From assembly GCF_006716305.1 (NCBI RefSeq), contig NZ_VFOU01000005.1, positions 1-53,792 of the forward strand: a DNA stretch of 53,792 nt, read 5' to 3'. Each line of letters opens with the position of its first letter. The first letter of the stretch is position 1. Positions 8,218 through 16,438 of this stretch are shown piece after piece. The notes below the pieces were generated by a model. That model saw only the letters and a program-made list of their open reading frames with translations. It searched no databases and had not been told where the DNA came from. The stretch is from Enteractinococcus coprophilus. Lineage in GTDB: Bacteria > Actinomycetota > Actinomycetes > Actinomycetales > Micrococcaceae. Made by a program: the position numbers and the translations under genes.

Positions 8218-9324
8218 ATGACGCAAAACTTACTCGCGAACCACACCACCGCCCGCGTCGGAGGCCCAGCGACCACGTGGATCACGGTCACCACCGAAGA
8301 CCAACTCACCCGCGCCGTCGCCGACACCGATGCAGCCGGTGTACCGCTGTTGGTGGTGGCCGGTGGCTCCAACCTGTTAGTTGCTGATGAGGGCTTTCCT
8401 GGCACCGTGGTACAGATCTCAACCGAAGGTGTCGAGATCATCGAGTCCACTGACCATAATGTCCATATTCGTGTGGCAGCCGGACATCAATGGGACGACG
8501 TCGTCGCCTGGTCCGTGACCCAAGGGCTCACCGGCATCGAAGCACTCTCCGGGATCCCTGGCTCCACAGGAGCAACCCCGGTACAAAACGTCGGTGCCTA
8601 CGGTGCGGACATTTCCCAAACCTTGCACAGCATTCGCGTTTGGGATCGCGAAAACCATGAGATCGTAGAGCTGACCGGCGAGGACCTAGACTTTGGATAT
8701 CGCGACTCGATCATTAAACGCTCGATCGCCTCATCGGCTACCAACTTCCACCAGGCTTCACCGCGTTGGATTGTGCTGACCGTCGATCTGCAGTTGACGA
8801 AGACCGGCGAGCTAGCACCCGTCCGCTATACCCAATTGGCACGTGCGCTGAATGTTGAATTGGGTGCCAGCGCTCCACTGCAGCACATTCGTCAAACTGT
8901 GCTGGGCTTACGGGCGAGTAAAGGCATGGTGTTAGATCCAACAGACTATGACACGTGGTCGACCGGATCCTTTTTCACCAACCCGATCGTGCCGAATGAC
9001 GTTGCTGCGACCCTGCCCGATGAGGCTCCGCGGTTTGCCCATCACGAGGCGGGCAATGATGCCGATACCATCAAGCTCTCGGCTGCCTGGTTGATCGATC
9101 ACGCTGGTTTTCACAAGGGCTTTGGCCTGAATGGGGAGTCCGGGACCGTCGAGGGCAGAGCATCTTTGTCCACCAAACACACGCTTGCTTTGACGAACCG
9201 GGGGAGCGCGACCACCCGGGATTTAATCAGGATCGCCAGCTTGGTGCGCAACGGTGTTGCCGAGAAGTGGGGGATCAGACTGGTCCCTGAGCCAGTGTTG
9301 ATCGGAGTGCAACTCACGGATTAG
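8218..9324 (+). CDS. murB: UDP-N-acetylenolpyruvoylglucosamine reductase
   Basis: Cytosolic FAD enzyme that reduces UDP-GlcNAc-enolpyruvate to UDP-MurNAc with NADPH, the second committed step of peptidoglycan precursor synthesis. The 368 aa hold a PCMH-type FAD domain (VVAGGSNLLVADEGF at 47-60, GIPGSTGATPVQNVGAYG at 112-129), FGYRDSIIK at 159-167, and STGSFFTNPIV with the proton-donating Ser251. A conserved late Glu lies in RLVPEPVLIG near the C-terminus. It starts 4 bases after the HadB-like stop and has no obvious ribosome-binding site, so coupling to the upstream gene is likely. Confidence 0.95.
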   Translation: MTQNLLANHTTARVGGPATTWITVTTEDQLTRAVADTDAAGVPLLVVAGGSNLLVADEGFPGTVVQISTEGVEIIESTDHNVHIRVAAGHQWDDVVAWSVTQGLTGIEALSGIPGSTGATPVQNVGAYGADISQTLHSIRVWDRENHEIVELTGEDLDFGYRDSIIKRSIASSATNFHQASPRWIVLTVDLQLTKTGELAPVRYTQLARALNVELGASAPLQHIRQTVLGLRASKGMVLDPTDYDTWSTGSFFTNPIVPNDVAATLPDEAPRFAHHEAGNDADTIKLSAAWLIDHAGFHKGFGLNGESGTVEGRASLSTKHTLALTNRGSATTRDLIRIASLVRNGVAEKWGIRLVPEPVLIGVQLTD

Positions 9325-9358
9325 CAGACGAGACGTTCAACTCGATAGATACGCGAGT

Positions 9359-9810
9359 TCAGTCTTCGGTCGCGACGTACTCATCTCCGGGGAGGGTTTC
9401 TCCGGTTTGGCGCTGCTGGATGTCCTCACGCTTGAGATCTGATGCATTACCGGGTGCACAGTGCGCTACAGCGGTGATGCTATAGGTCTTTCCAGCCGCG
9501 TCAGTGTCAAAGCTCGTATTATTGACTGGCCCATCGGTGCCAGAGACGACAGGGTAATCTCCGTGTGCGACAATCCGTGTTGTCATGCCTAGCGGATCCC
9601 AATAATCGGCAACGAGTTGGGCGTCCGCGTGAACATCGTCTGAGCGCTCAATCGACCATAAAACAACTGGTAGGCAGCCCCCACGTCACCATTACCCATG
9701 GTCCAACTCTGGACTGTTGCTGTGCAGCACCCGAGGATAATTCCCCATGAGGTTGCGTTGGTCCACGAGTCTATGAGCCTCAGGGCATAGAATGTGACAA
9801 ATATCTGCAC
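9359..9810 (-). pseudogene. Frameshifted remnant of a secreted or lipoprotein gene
   Basis: Two short minus-strand frames abut: one ends at 9589 and the next opens with ATG at 9586, two frames apart. The upstream frame reads sensibly up to about AAYQLFYGRLS. The second frame is open well before its ATG and reads DDVHADAQLVADYWDPLG then MTTRIVAHGDYPVV. Joining the frames near 9640 gives one continuous acidic protein, so I interpret this as one gene broken by an indel and missing a clear N-terminus. I do not recognise the family. It is convergent with murB and divergent from the IclR gene. Confidence 0.5.
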
Positions 9811-9830
9811 TGTACATCCCAGGAGCTTTC

Positions 9831-10667
9831 ATGCCGACGCCCGATGAATCGACCACCCGCCAACCTCAAGGCGCACCCGCCGCGTTACTTAATGGGTTGG
9901 CTATCTTAGAGTCGTTTTCGATTCGGCGTCCAGTACTTGGTGTCACCGAAATCTCTGAAATCGTTGGACTGCACAAATCCACGGTGTCTCGCATGCTCAA
10001 TGGTCTTGCAGAGCTAGGTTATGTTCAGCGTGAGCGCGATGGGGGACGATATCGTCTCGGCTTGAGCGTTCTAGAATTGTCAGCCCCGTTGCTCGCAGAT
10101 CTTGATATTCGCGACGCCGGCCTGGAACATTTAGAGCGACTGACCGAAATTACCGGCGAGACCTCCGCCCTGGGCGTGTGGAGTGGTACCGGTACCATCG
10201 TCGTTGATCAAGTGGCCAGCCCGCACCAAGTCCGTCATACCCAGCCGATTGGTAACCGCTACAACCAATGGAGTTCTTCATCGGTACGGGTCATGCTGGC
10301 CTACCAGCCCCTCAAGACAGTCCATGAGCTGATCGATGATGGTTTGATCATTGCGCCGAAGGGCGGGCTGTCCCGCCAACAAATCGAAGAGGACCTTGAA
10401 GAAATTCGTCGTACGGGTGTTGCGATGAACAAAGGACACACCACGCCTGAAGAATTTGGGGTGTCCGCAGTGGTGCGTGACCTGCGAGGTGCTGAGATCG
10501 GTTGTGTTGTTCTCTCTGCGCCGTCTTCGCGCGTCGAGCTCAATGATTCTGCGGAGAGTCTTCAGGAGGCAGTGCGCAGAACCGCCAATGATATCTCGGC
10601 TCGCCTCGGCGCCTCAGTGGTGTCAGAAAATGGTCAGGGGCATGATTCCGAAGAATCACGCCCCTGA
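9831..10667 (+). CDS. IclR-family transcriptional regulator
   Basis: A 278-aa regulator. The N-terminal winged helix-turn-helix (about 20-80) is clear: LAILESFSIRRPVLGVTEI, then the recognition helix GLHKSTVSRMLNGLAELGYV, then GGRYRLGLSVLEL. The C-terminal IclR effector domain (about 95-260) includes AVVRDLRGAEIGCVVLSAPS. AGGAG precedes the ATG with good spacing. It faces the MFS transporter gene across a 21-base gap. IclR proteins often control adjacent transport or catabolic genes, so that transporter is the obvious candidate target. The effector is unknown. Confidence 0.92.
   Translation: MPTPDESTTRQPQGAPAALLNGLAILESFSIRRPVLGVTEISEIVGLHKSTVSRMLNGLAELGYVQRERDGGRYRLGLSVLELSAPLLADLDIRDAGLEHLERLTEITGETSALGVWSGTGTIVVDQVASPHQVRHTQPIGNRYNQWSSSSVRVMLAYQPLKTVHELIDDGLIIAPKGGLSRQQIEEDLEEIRRTGVAMNKGHTTPEEFGVSAVVRDLRGAEIGCVVLSAPSSRVELNDSAESLQEAVRRTANDISARLGASVVSENGQGHDSEESRP
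10635..10666. terminator. Bidirectional hairpin between the convergent IclR and MFS genes
   Basis: CAGGGGC-A-TGATTC (10635-10648), loop CGAA, then GAATCA-C-GCCCCTG (10653-10666): a 13-pair stem with a single A/C mismatch. It overlaps the last codons of the IclR gene and sits just beyond the stop of the MFS gene, as expected for a shared terminator. Confidence 0.65.
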
Positions 10668-10688
10668 GTTCGGTTTATATATGACTGG

Positions 10689-12113
10689 TTAGACCAGGGT
10701 TTTGACTTTGACCGGTTTTGGTTTCGACGGCTTGACCTTGCTATAAGTCGGCAGGACCGGGATAGCGGAAGTAATCGGTTCATCATCCAGCCCGGCGCCC
10801 AGTTGGCGTCCGGCGGTCTCAGGCATCATTGTCGTGGCAATGAAGGCGCCGGCTGCCACGATCGTGAGGTAAATGGCAGGGGAGATCGGATTGCCGGTGA
10901 CGTCGATCAGCCAGGTTGCGATGTATGGTGCGGTACCGCCGAAGATCGCGTAGGACAGGTTATAGGTGATCCCGGAGGCAGTGTAACGAACACGGGTTGG
11001 GAAGACTTCGGTCAACAGGACTGCGGTGACCACGTTGGCAGTGACGGCACCAAACATGATCATCAGCTGACCGAGTAGTGCGGTCCCAAATGAGCCGGTC
11101 GAGGCAATGATGTAGCCAGGGATCGCTGCAGCACCCAGCATGATGGCCGAAGCGAACATGGTCTTGCGACGTCCAAAGCGGTCACAGATGCGACCGGCCA
11201 ACGGAGCGGTGCAGGCGGCCATGGTCAACGCAATGACGTTGGAGGCAAGGACAGGCACCGCATCGAGCTGGACGACCTCGCGCAAGAATGTGGTCATGTA
11301 GGTCGAGAAGATGTAGAAGCTCAACGCGGTGAGCGAGATGTAGCCGCCCAAGATCATCATTGGACGAGCCTGCGTTTTGATGGTCGAGCGCAGCGGTGCG
11401 TGCTCGGTGGTGTCATCCTCTTCAGCGTCTTGGAACATCGGAGATTCGCCGAGTTTGCGACGGATCCAGAAGGCAATGAGGCCCAGTGGCGCGGCAATGA
11501 GGAACGGTACGCGCCAGCCCCATTCGTGCATGGCGGCATCTCCGATGCTGGTGGTCAGTACGAAGGAGAGCAGGGCTGCGGCTGCAAAAGCAGTAAATGT
11601 TGCGGTTGGCATGGCGGCACCCCACCGGGCGCGCTGATGTGGTGGCGAGTGTTCGATCACGTAGGTGACGGCGCCTGCATATTCACCGCCGGCCGATAGG
11701 CCTTGTAGACAGCGAGCGAGGGTCAGCAGGATTGCAGCCCAGATACCAATTTGTTCATAACTTGGTAGCAGGCCGATGGCGGCGGTGGAGCCAGACATCA
11801 GAAGGACCGTGGTGATGAGGATGTTCTTACGACCGATGCGATCGCCGAGCATGCCAAAGAACGCTCCGCCTAATGGGCGTAAGGCGAAAGCGACAGCGAA
11901 GATGGCGAAAGTCTGCAGGAGTGCTACGGCACCGTTGGAATCGGGGAAGAATACGGTGGCGATAATCGTCGCCATAAAGCCGTAGACTGCGAAGTCAAAC
12001 CATTCAACCACCGTGCCGGCGAAACCGGCGAAGGTTACTTGACGCAGGGTTTTGACTGAGACTTGCGAAGTGGGGGTAGGTGTTTCGTGAGAGGTTGGGT
12101 CGGAAGTCGTCAC
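10689..12113 (-). CDS. MFS transporter, metabolite:H+ symporter (MHS) type
   Basis: Integral membrane symporter of about 474 aa with twelve predicted helices. MHS-subfamily signs are FAGTVVEWFDFAVYGFMATI in helix 1, RPLGGAFFGMLGDRIGRKN between helices 2 and 3, CLQGLSAGGEYAGA in helix 4 and CDRFGRRKT in the mid loop. Relatives carry alpha-ketoglutarate, proline/betaine, citrate or aromatic acids; the substrate here cannot be assigned. The basic C-terminus (KVKPSKPKPVKVKTLV) is unusual. Start: GTG at 12113 has GGAG six bases upstream, whereas the ATG at 12125 has no ribosome-binding site. Probably regulated by the convergent IclR gene. Confidence 0.9.
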   Translation of the reverse strand: MTTSDPTSHETPTPTSQVSVKTLRQVTFAGFAGTVVEWFDFAVYGFMATIIATVFFPDSNGAVALLQTFAIFAVAFALRPLGGAFFGMLGDRIGRKNILITTVLLMSGSTAAIGLLPSYEQIGIWAAILLTLARCLQGLSAGGEYAGAVTYVIEHSPPHQRARWGAAMPTATFTAFAAAALLSFVLTTSIGDAAMHEWGWRVPFLIAAPLGLIAFWIRRKLGESPMFQDAEEDDTTEHAPLRSTIKTQARPMMILGGYISLTALSFYIFSTYMTTFLREVVQLDAVPVLASNVIALTMAACTAPLAGRICDRFGRRKTMFASAIMLGAAAIPGYIIASTGSFGTALLGQLMIMFGAVTANVVTAVLLTEVFPTRVRYTASGITYNLSYAIFGGTAPYIATWLIDVTGNPISPAIYLTIVAAGAFIATTMMPETAGRQLGAGLDDEPITSAIPVLPTYSKVKPSKPKPVKVKTLV

Positions 12114-12125
12114 GGAAGACTCCAT

Positions 12126-12649
12126 TTCTGGTTGGCCGGGTGCACAAAACGTCCAAGCATACCGCATCACAGAGTATGTTCAAGTGTCAGAAGATGGGCG
12201 ACGCTGCTCGGTATGCGGGGTGCTGGCGCGAGTATTGAGTTGGTGATCTGTACTGACATGATGTTTCAAGTTTCGTTCTGCAACAAAGGATATCTCTTGA
12301 GGCTGTGATGTGCGCAACATTTTGTTGCTGTTCTAACAATCTAGTTGTTAGATCAGCAACAGGCAAGAGGTACAGAAGATTTAATTTAAGATCTTCGCAT
12401 TGTGTCGACGAACGGGTGTTTCAGCGAAAGAACATACTGGTTGGCGTGCTGAACACCAACGCGAGCTCTCACCAGGAGTTTCAGGCATAAGCTCGCGTGA
12501 AACGTGCGAGGACTGGAGGAGACTCCGTCCGTACGGAAGCTTCATAGCAATGAATATCGCGGTCGAATCCTTCGACTGCGCCAGGCTCTAATATTTGTGC
12601 CATTGGACGTGTGCTCGAAGACAACTCAGCCGTGGTGTGGAGGAGCCGA
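12126..12649. other. Gene-free region rich in inverted repeats
   Basis: I see no credible coding sequence here. It holds several potential hairpins: 12324-12360 (entered separately); GTTGG...CCAAC at about 12440-12460; CGCGAGCT (12460-12467) with AGCTCGCG (12490-12497); TCCGTCCGTACGGA at about 12526-12539; and GTCGAATCCTTCGAC at about 12572-12586. On the minus strand this would be the 5' region of the MFS transcript. On the plus strand it could be an unrecognised RNA. Confidence 0.4.
12324..12360. repeat. Long imperfect palindrome upstream of the MFS gene
   Basis: GTTGCTG (12324-12330), two unpaired bases, CTAACAA (12333-12339), a 5-base loop, TTGTTAG (12345-12351), two unpaired bases, CAGCAAC (12354-12360). 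The arms pair 14 of 16 positions. No T-run follows on either strand, so an operator or RNA structure is more likely than a simple terminator. Confidence 0.6.
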
Positions 12650-13180
12650 CTATCGGGGTGTGGCGGCTTCTACACGTGGGCGTTCTATGAATTGTGGTTT
12701 CCGACGGAAGTACACCTGGCGGCGGATGATCGCTACAACCTCTGCTTGTTCATCAGTGATTTCGACATCGAACCAATGCAAGTATTTATCCCCGTTGGCG
12801 GTGCGAGCTTTGATGAGCTCCCAGGTTTCGTCGGCAACCTGCATATCGGCGGTAATTTTTCCTCGTCCTGGTTTCACGAATTTTGCTTCGACCCCGACAT
12901 CCCACACGAGATACTCTTTACCCAGACCATAGACACCCGCAAACATGAAAAATGGGTCGGTCATGGACAACATGGTGCCACCGAACGCGGTGCCGACGAG
13001 GTTTCGGGTGAATACATTGGGCTTGTGTGTGACAATCGAGCGGGATCCATCATCGGCAATGTATTCAGGTTTGATACCGGCACCTAAATATGGCGGCCAG
13101 ATCCGCATGAATCGCTGCAAGAATTTCGGGCCAATCCGCATCGAAGCATATGTTGGAATCTTGAATTTTGGCAATCGCAC
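12650..13180 (-). CDS. DUF4442 hot-dog-fold protein (thioesterase-like)
   Basis: A 176-aa protein resembling the DUF4442 family, a hot-dog-fold group related to acyl-CoA thioesterases such as PaaI and YiiD. Recognisable segments are RIWPPYLGAGI, then NLVGTAFGGTMLSMTDPFFMF, where FGG(T/S) opens the central helix, then VWDVGVEAKFVKPGRG and the strand WFDVEITDEQAEVVA. Start: GTG at 13180 with AAGGAG seven bases upstream; a longer ATG at 13216 lacks this. No partner genes, and the in-vivo substrate is unknown. Confidence 0.78.
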   Translation of the reverse strand: MRLPKFKIPTYASMRIGPKFLQRFMRIWPPYLGAGIKPEYIADDGSRSIVTHKPNVFTRNLVGTAFGGTMLSMTDPFFMFAGVYGLGKEYLVWDVGVEAKFVKPGRGKITADMQVADETWELIKARTANGDKYLHWFDVEITDEQAEVVAIIRRQVYFRRKPQFIERPRVEAATPR

Positions 13181-13359
13181 AGCACAGCTCCTTGGCTCAC
13201 AACATGTTGCGATCATTCTAGGTCAGATCTCCAGCCAGGCGTCAGTTGCAGGTACCTTATGGTCCGCGCTACCGTCCCGCTCAGCGTGCTGAACTGTGTC
13301 CGGCGTCATTGTGGCTCGTCCCTGAGCTGAGACACCAAGACATTCTGAACTGAGCAGTG

Positions 13360-13878
13360 TCAGATACTTCTCACAAAATACACGGTGTCGATTCCGTGAC
13401 CACGGTCGTCAGGTATGCGGTGGGTTTCAGAAAATCCCAATGCCGATAACAACCCAATGTGCGCTGCGTTCGTTGACCAGGTTCGTGTGGCTACGTCTTC
13501 GCCCAGTTGTGCGGCTGCTTCCTGAAGGGACCTGTACATTCGTTGGGTGATGCGCTGACCTCGGAAGGCGGGACGAACAATGACTGTGGTGACATAGTGG
13601 TACAACGCCGTGGAGTATTCGTAGGGGAGCCTATAGCTGGGGCGAAAGCTCATGAACCCTGCAATAGCCATGCTGGAAGCCTTCGCACGTGCCATGACGA
13701 CATGCTGATCCTGGAGCGACTCGAAGTACTGTCGAGGTCCTACTGCAGGTGAGACCGGTGCAGGAGTGAAGCTGGTTTGGGTTCCAGATGTTCTTGCCGA
13801 TAGCGGTGGAATGAATAAGGTATCGGCCTCGACCAAGATCTCCCAAAGCTGTTTTGCAGTCGATGGTTCGATGCCCAC
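13360..13878 (-). CDS. GNAT-family N-acetyltransferase
   Basis: A 172-aa protein whose second half carries a GNAT core: the strand YHYVTTVIVRPAFRGQRITQRMY (about 89-111) has the acetyl-CoA pyrophosphate-binding RxxxRGQ signature, followed by a helix (LQEAAAQLG) and the late segment NAAHIGLLSALGFSETHRI. GTG at 13878 is the only usable start in this frame. The frame is open back to 13944 without another start, overlapping the end of the upstream SdpI-like gene, so expression may depend on coupling to it. The acetyl acceptor is unknown. Confidence 0.7.
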   Translation of the reverse strand: MGIEPSTAKQLWEILVEADTLFIPPLSARTSGTQTSFTPAPVSPAVGPRQYFESLQDQHVVMARAKASSMAIAGFMSFRPSYRLPYEYSTALYHYVTTVIVRPAFRGQRITQRMYRSLQEAAAQLGEDVATRTWSTNAAHIGLLSALGFSETHRIPDDRGHGIDTVYFVRSI

Positions 13879-13910
13879 TGTCGCCGGGCTAATGGTGATC
13901 TGCGGTGTCT

Positions 13911-14351
13911 TTACGGCTGGATATCCTGCTGTGCGTATCGTTGCTCAACGATGGCGTCGATGATCTCGGCATCTTCCTGCAGGACGTGGTGAATGGCTAC
14001 GGCCTTAGCCGCGATGTGTGCCCGGTAGATCATCCAGACGGTCACCCCAAGAAAACAGAGGAAGCTTCCAAGAGTGTAAGTTGTCACCAGCGCGGTATCG
14101 GACCCGCTCGGAGTTTGCACAAGCCAGACTCCTAGGCCCAGGGATGTGATCGCTAGAAGAAGTAGACACCAACTGTATTTAACAGCAGCCCGATGTCCGG
14201 CCTGCCATGCGGTCTGAGAGAATGTGGTGGACCATAGGCGGATCCCCAGTAGATTATTGGGGGTACCGCGCCTGCCGGCATGGCAAGCTGCAACGGCGAG
14301 AATCGCACCTTGTAGTAAGCCTGCGGGAAGAAGGAGCATCATGGGGTCCAT
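13911..14351 (-). CDS. SdpI-family membrane protein
   Basis: A 146-aa membrane protein with about three predicted helices (7-24, 61-80, 90-108). The loop NNLLGIRLWSTTFSQTAW followed by QAGHRA matches the 'N-x-x-x-G-I-R-T-x-x-T-x-x-S-x-x-A-W-x-x-x-x-R-A' signature of SdpI-like proteins. B. subtilis SdpI confers immunity to the SdpC toxin and acts as a receptor in signalling, but most actinobacterial relatives are uncharacterised. No sdpC-like toxin is visible nearby. It lies directly upstream of the GNAT gene. Calling it an immunity protein would go beyond the evidence. Confidence 0.68.
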   Translation of the reverse strand: MDPMMLLLPAGLLQGAILAVAACHAGRRGTPNNLLGIRLWSTTFSQTAWQAGHRAAVKYSWCLLLLAITSLGLGVWLVQTPSGSDTALVTTYTLGSFLCFLGVTVWMIYRAHIAAKAVAIHHVLQEDAEIIDAIVEQRYAQQDIQP

Positions 14352-14416
14352 GCCTGGAGTCTAACCACCCGGGTCTGTGCGATTCCAGAGTTCACACGAA
14401 CCGAACATTAAGCGCT

Positions 14417-14470
14417 TGAGCCGCCCATCGTTATGATGGACGGCTCAGAGCTGGTGCCGGTTGCACCGGC
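14417..14470 (-). terminator. Tandem hairpins after asd
   Basis: Two stem-loops lie just beyond the asd stop codon: GGTGC...GCACC at 14453-14467, and TGAGCCG...CGGCTCA at 14417-14447 extended by CCATC/GATGG with one mismatch. No clear T-run follows, so termination is inferred from position and stability. Confidence 0.5.
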
Positions 14471-14478
14471 TAGTAGTT

Positions 14479-15651
14479 TTAGAGGTTGCCGGTGGCAATC
14501 ATCAGCATGCGACGTACCGGTTCTGCAGCACCCCACAGCAACTGGTCACCCACGGTGAATGCCGAGATGTATTCCGGGCCCATGGCGAGTTTGCGAACAC
14601 GTCCAACGGGGATGTCCATGGTGCCGGTAGCGGCGACCGGAGTGAGTTGTTGCATGGAAGCTTCTTTAGTGTTCGGAACGAACTTGACCCAATCATTGTC
14701 GTTGGCCAGAAGCTCTTCAATTTCATCCAGTGGGATGTCTTTGGTGAGCCTGAGGGTTAACGCTTGGGAGTGGGAACGCAGCGCACCGATGCGAACAGTC
14801 ACCGACTCCAGGGGCATGACGTCATCGCCGGTGCGACCAAGAATCTTGTTGCTCTCGGCCATGCCTTTCCAATCTTCACGCGACATGCCGTTGCCTAGAT
14901 CCGAATCGATCCAGGGGATCAGTGAACCGGCCAGTGGGGCTCCGAACTGTGAAGTATCCATGGAACCGTCACGCTGTGCGGTGATGACTTTCTCGTCAAT
15001 ATCCAAGATCGCGGAGCTGGGGTTCTGCAAATCTTCAGCAACGATGTCGTGCAGAGTGCCGAAGCCCTTCAGTAGTTCACGCATGTGACGAGCACCGCCG
15101 CCGGAAGCAGCCTGGTAAGTCATAGCGGTTCCCCACTCGACCAGACCGTTCCGCATGAGGCCGCCCAGGCCCAGGAGCATGAGCGAGACGGTGCAGTTGC
15201 CGCCAACGAATTGATTGATGCCGTTCTTGAGACCGGCTTCAATTTGGTCGCGGTTGACCGGGTCTAGCACGATGATGGATTCATCATCCATGCGCAGTGC
15301 CGAGGCGGCGTCGATCCACAAGCCCTTCCAACCGGCAGCACGAAGCTTCGGGTACACCTCGTTGGTGTAATCGCCGCCCTGGGTGGTCAGGATAATCGGT
15401 AGCTTCGCGAGCATTTCAATGTCGTGGGCATCCTGCAGTGTCTCTGAAGTGTCGATGCCTGGGAGTTCAGGGACTGGGCCGCCAGCATTGGACGTCGAAA
15501 AGAACACAGGGTTGATTTTGGCGAAGTCTTTTTCTTCGACCATTCGCTGCATGAGCACGGATCCGACCATGCCACGCCAACCGATGAGACCAACCGATGG
15601 ACGGGATGCAGCATCAGCGTACATTGGAGCTTCCGAAACTTGTTGAGTCAT
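14479..15651 (-). CDS. asd: Aspartate-semialdehyde dehydrogenase, enterobacterial (gamma) type
   Basis: Converts aspartyl phosphate to aspartate semialdehyde with NADPH, feeding lysine/diaminopimelate, threonine and methionine synthesis. The 390 aa follow the E. coli type of Asd very closely: [18 protein letters not shown] at 23-40, [36 protein letters not shown] with nucleophile Cys153, [15 protein letters not shown], and [20 protein letters not shown] at the C-terminus. About 17 extra N-terminal residues precede the core. The familiar actinobacterial Asd (as in Mycobacterium) is a different, shorter subtype. No lysC lies beside it. It is last in a minus-strand run with thyA, folA and a small membrane protein. 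Confidence 0.95.
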   Translation of the reverse strand: MTQQVSEAPMYADAASRPSVGLIGWRGMVGSVLMQRMVEEKDFAKINPVFFSTSNAGGPVPELPGIDTSETLQDAHDIEMLAKLPIILTTQGGDYTNEVYPKLRAAGWKGLWIDAASALRMDDESIIVLDPVNRDQIEAGLKNGINQFVGGNCTVSLMLLGLGGLMRNGLVEWGTAMTYQAASGGGARHMRELLKGFGTLHDIVAEDLQNPSSAILDIDEKVITAQRDGSMDTSQFGAPLAGSLIPWIDSDLGNGMSREDWKGMAESNKILGRTGDDVMPLESVTVRIGALRSHSQALTLRLTKDIPLDEIEELLANDNDWVKFVPNTKEASMQQLTPVAATGTMDIPVGRVRKLAMGPEYISAFTVGDQLLWGAAEPVRRMLMIATGNL

Positions 15652-15657
15652 AACGTC

Positions 15658-15900
15658 TTATTTCACATTCTGTGCTAGTGCGTATTTTTTGCGAGCGTTG
15701 TATGCCCAGAGTCCTACTCCGATGAATGCTTGGGTGAGGACGAGGAGAAAGATGATCCCGGCGATCGTCTTGCCGGTCAGTACCAGATACAGTCCCATTC
15801 CGGCACATACGAGTGCAAGTAAGGGGCCCGCCACCAAGCCCAGGAATGCTAACACCATCTGGCGTTGGGTGACCGGGGCGGTGTTTGTTGTTTTAGTCAA
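15658..15900 (-). CDS. Small two-TM membrane protein downstream of folA
   Basis: An 80-aa protein with two hydrophobic helices (about 13-36, VLAFLGLVAGPLLALVCAG, and 41-62) and a short basic tail. Start: TTG at 15900, overlapping the last bases of folA, with GGGAG seven bases upstream. Longer in-frame starts would run through folA and add residues unlike the rest. It sits between folA and asd, 6 bases from asd. No recognisable domain; the tight spacing suggests cotranscription. Confidence 0.68.
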   Translation of the reverse strand: MTKTTNTAPVTQRQMVLAFLGLVAGPLLALVCAGMGLYLVLTGKTIAGIIFLLVLTQAFIGVGLWAYNARKKYALAQNVK

Positions 15901-16438
15901 GGGTGCGCTCCCATCGTTCAAAGCGATACTGCACCGAGGATTTGGAAGTATGCCAGCCCTGAGACGGATCTTGTCCGGTCTGATTCCATGAGGCATCGAG
16001 TTGAGGGGCATACGTATCGCCGTCAACGTGGATATTGAATAGGCTGCGTTCTACAACGGTGGTTACCTCTAATGCCTGATCATATAGGCTGCCCCCACCA
16101 ATGACCCAAATCATAGGACCGGTCTTAAGCTCACCGGCGAGTTCTAGCCCTTCCGCCAAGTCTGCTACTACGTGAACACCCTCGTGTTGCAGTTTTTCGT
16201 CGGAGGGTTCTTCGGCAAAAGTCTTCGAGACAACAATTGACGTTCGCCCCGGCAGTGGACGGAAGGAATCCGGAAATGACGACCAGGTTCGTCGTCCCAT
16301 GACCAGCACTTCACCCATCGTGACCTCTTTGAAATGCTTGAGATCTTCGGGCACATGCCAGGGCATATCACCGTCGAGTCCGATGACGCCGTCTAAGCTT
16401 TGCGCCCAGACCATGCCGATGCGGGTGTCAGACGGCAA
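15893..16438 (-). CDS. folA: Dihydrofolate reductase
   Basis: Reduces dihydrofolate to tetrahydrofolate with NADPH, recycling the folate oxidised by ThyA encoded directly upstream. Family motifs are [42 protein letters not shown]-like [12 protein letters not shown], and [13 protein letters not shown]. The ATG at 16414 would cut into the first beta strand (IGMVWAQ), so I favour TTG at 16438, which overlaps the thyA stop and gives 181 aa; no good ribosome-binding site is seen for either. The start is therefore uncertain, and coupling to thyA is likely. Confidence 0.9.
   Translation of the reverse strand: MPSDTRIGMVWAQSLDGVIGLDGDMPWHVPEDLKHFKEVTMGEVLVMGRRTWSSFPDSFRPLPGRTSIVVSKTFAEEPSDEKLQHEGVHVVADLAEGLELAGELKTGPMIWVIGGGSLYDQALEVTTVVERSLFNIHVDGDTYAPQLDASWNQTGQDPSQGWHTSKSSVQYRFERWERTLD

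Noticed and set aside
12500-12595. tRNA-like stretch (GGTCGAATCC...GCGCCA)
   Set aside because: It resembles a T-arm, but the stem GTCGA/TCGAC closes on the wrong loop, and no acceptor or anticodon stem can be built around it.
12611-13087. Plus-strand reading frame of 158 codons
   Set aside because: It lies antisense over the DUF4442 gene, and its residues (Trp/Phe/His-rich, no motif) look like a shadow translation. The minus-strand protein has recognisable family segments and a ribosome-binding site.
13911-14351. Toxin-immunity system built on the SdpI-like gene
   Set aside because: No SdpC-like precursor or SdpAB gene is adjacent, and the family is broad, so only the SdpI-like assignment is kept.
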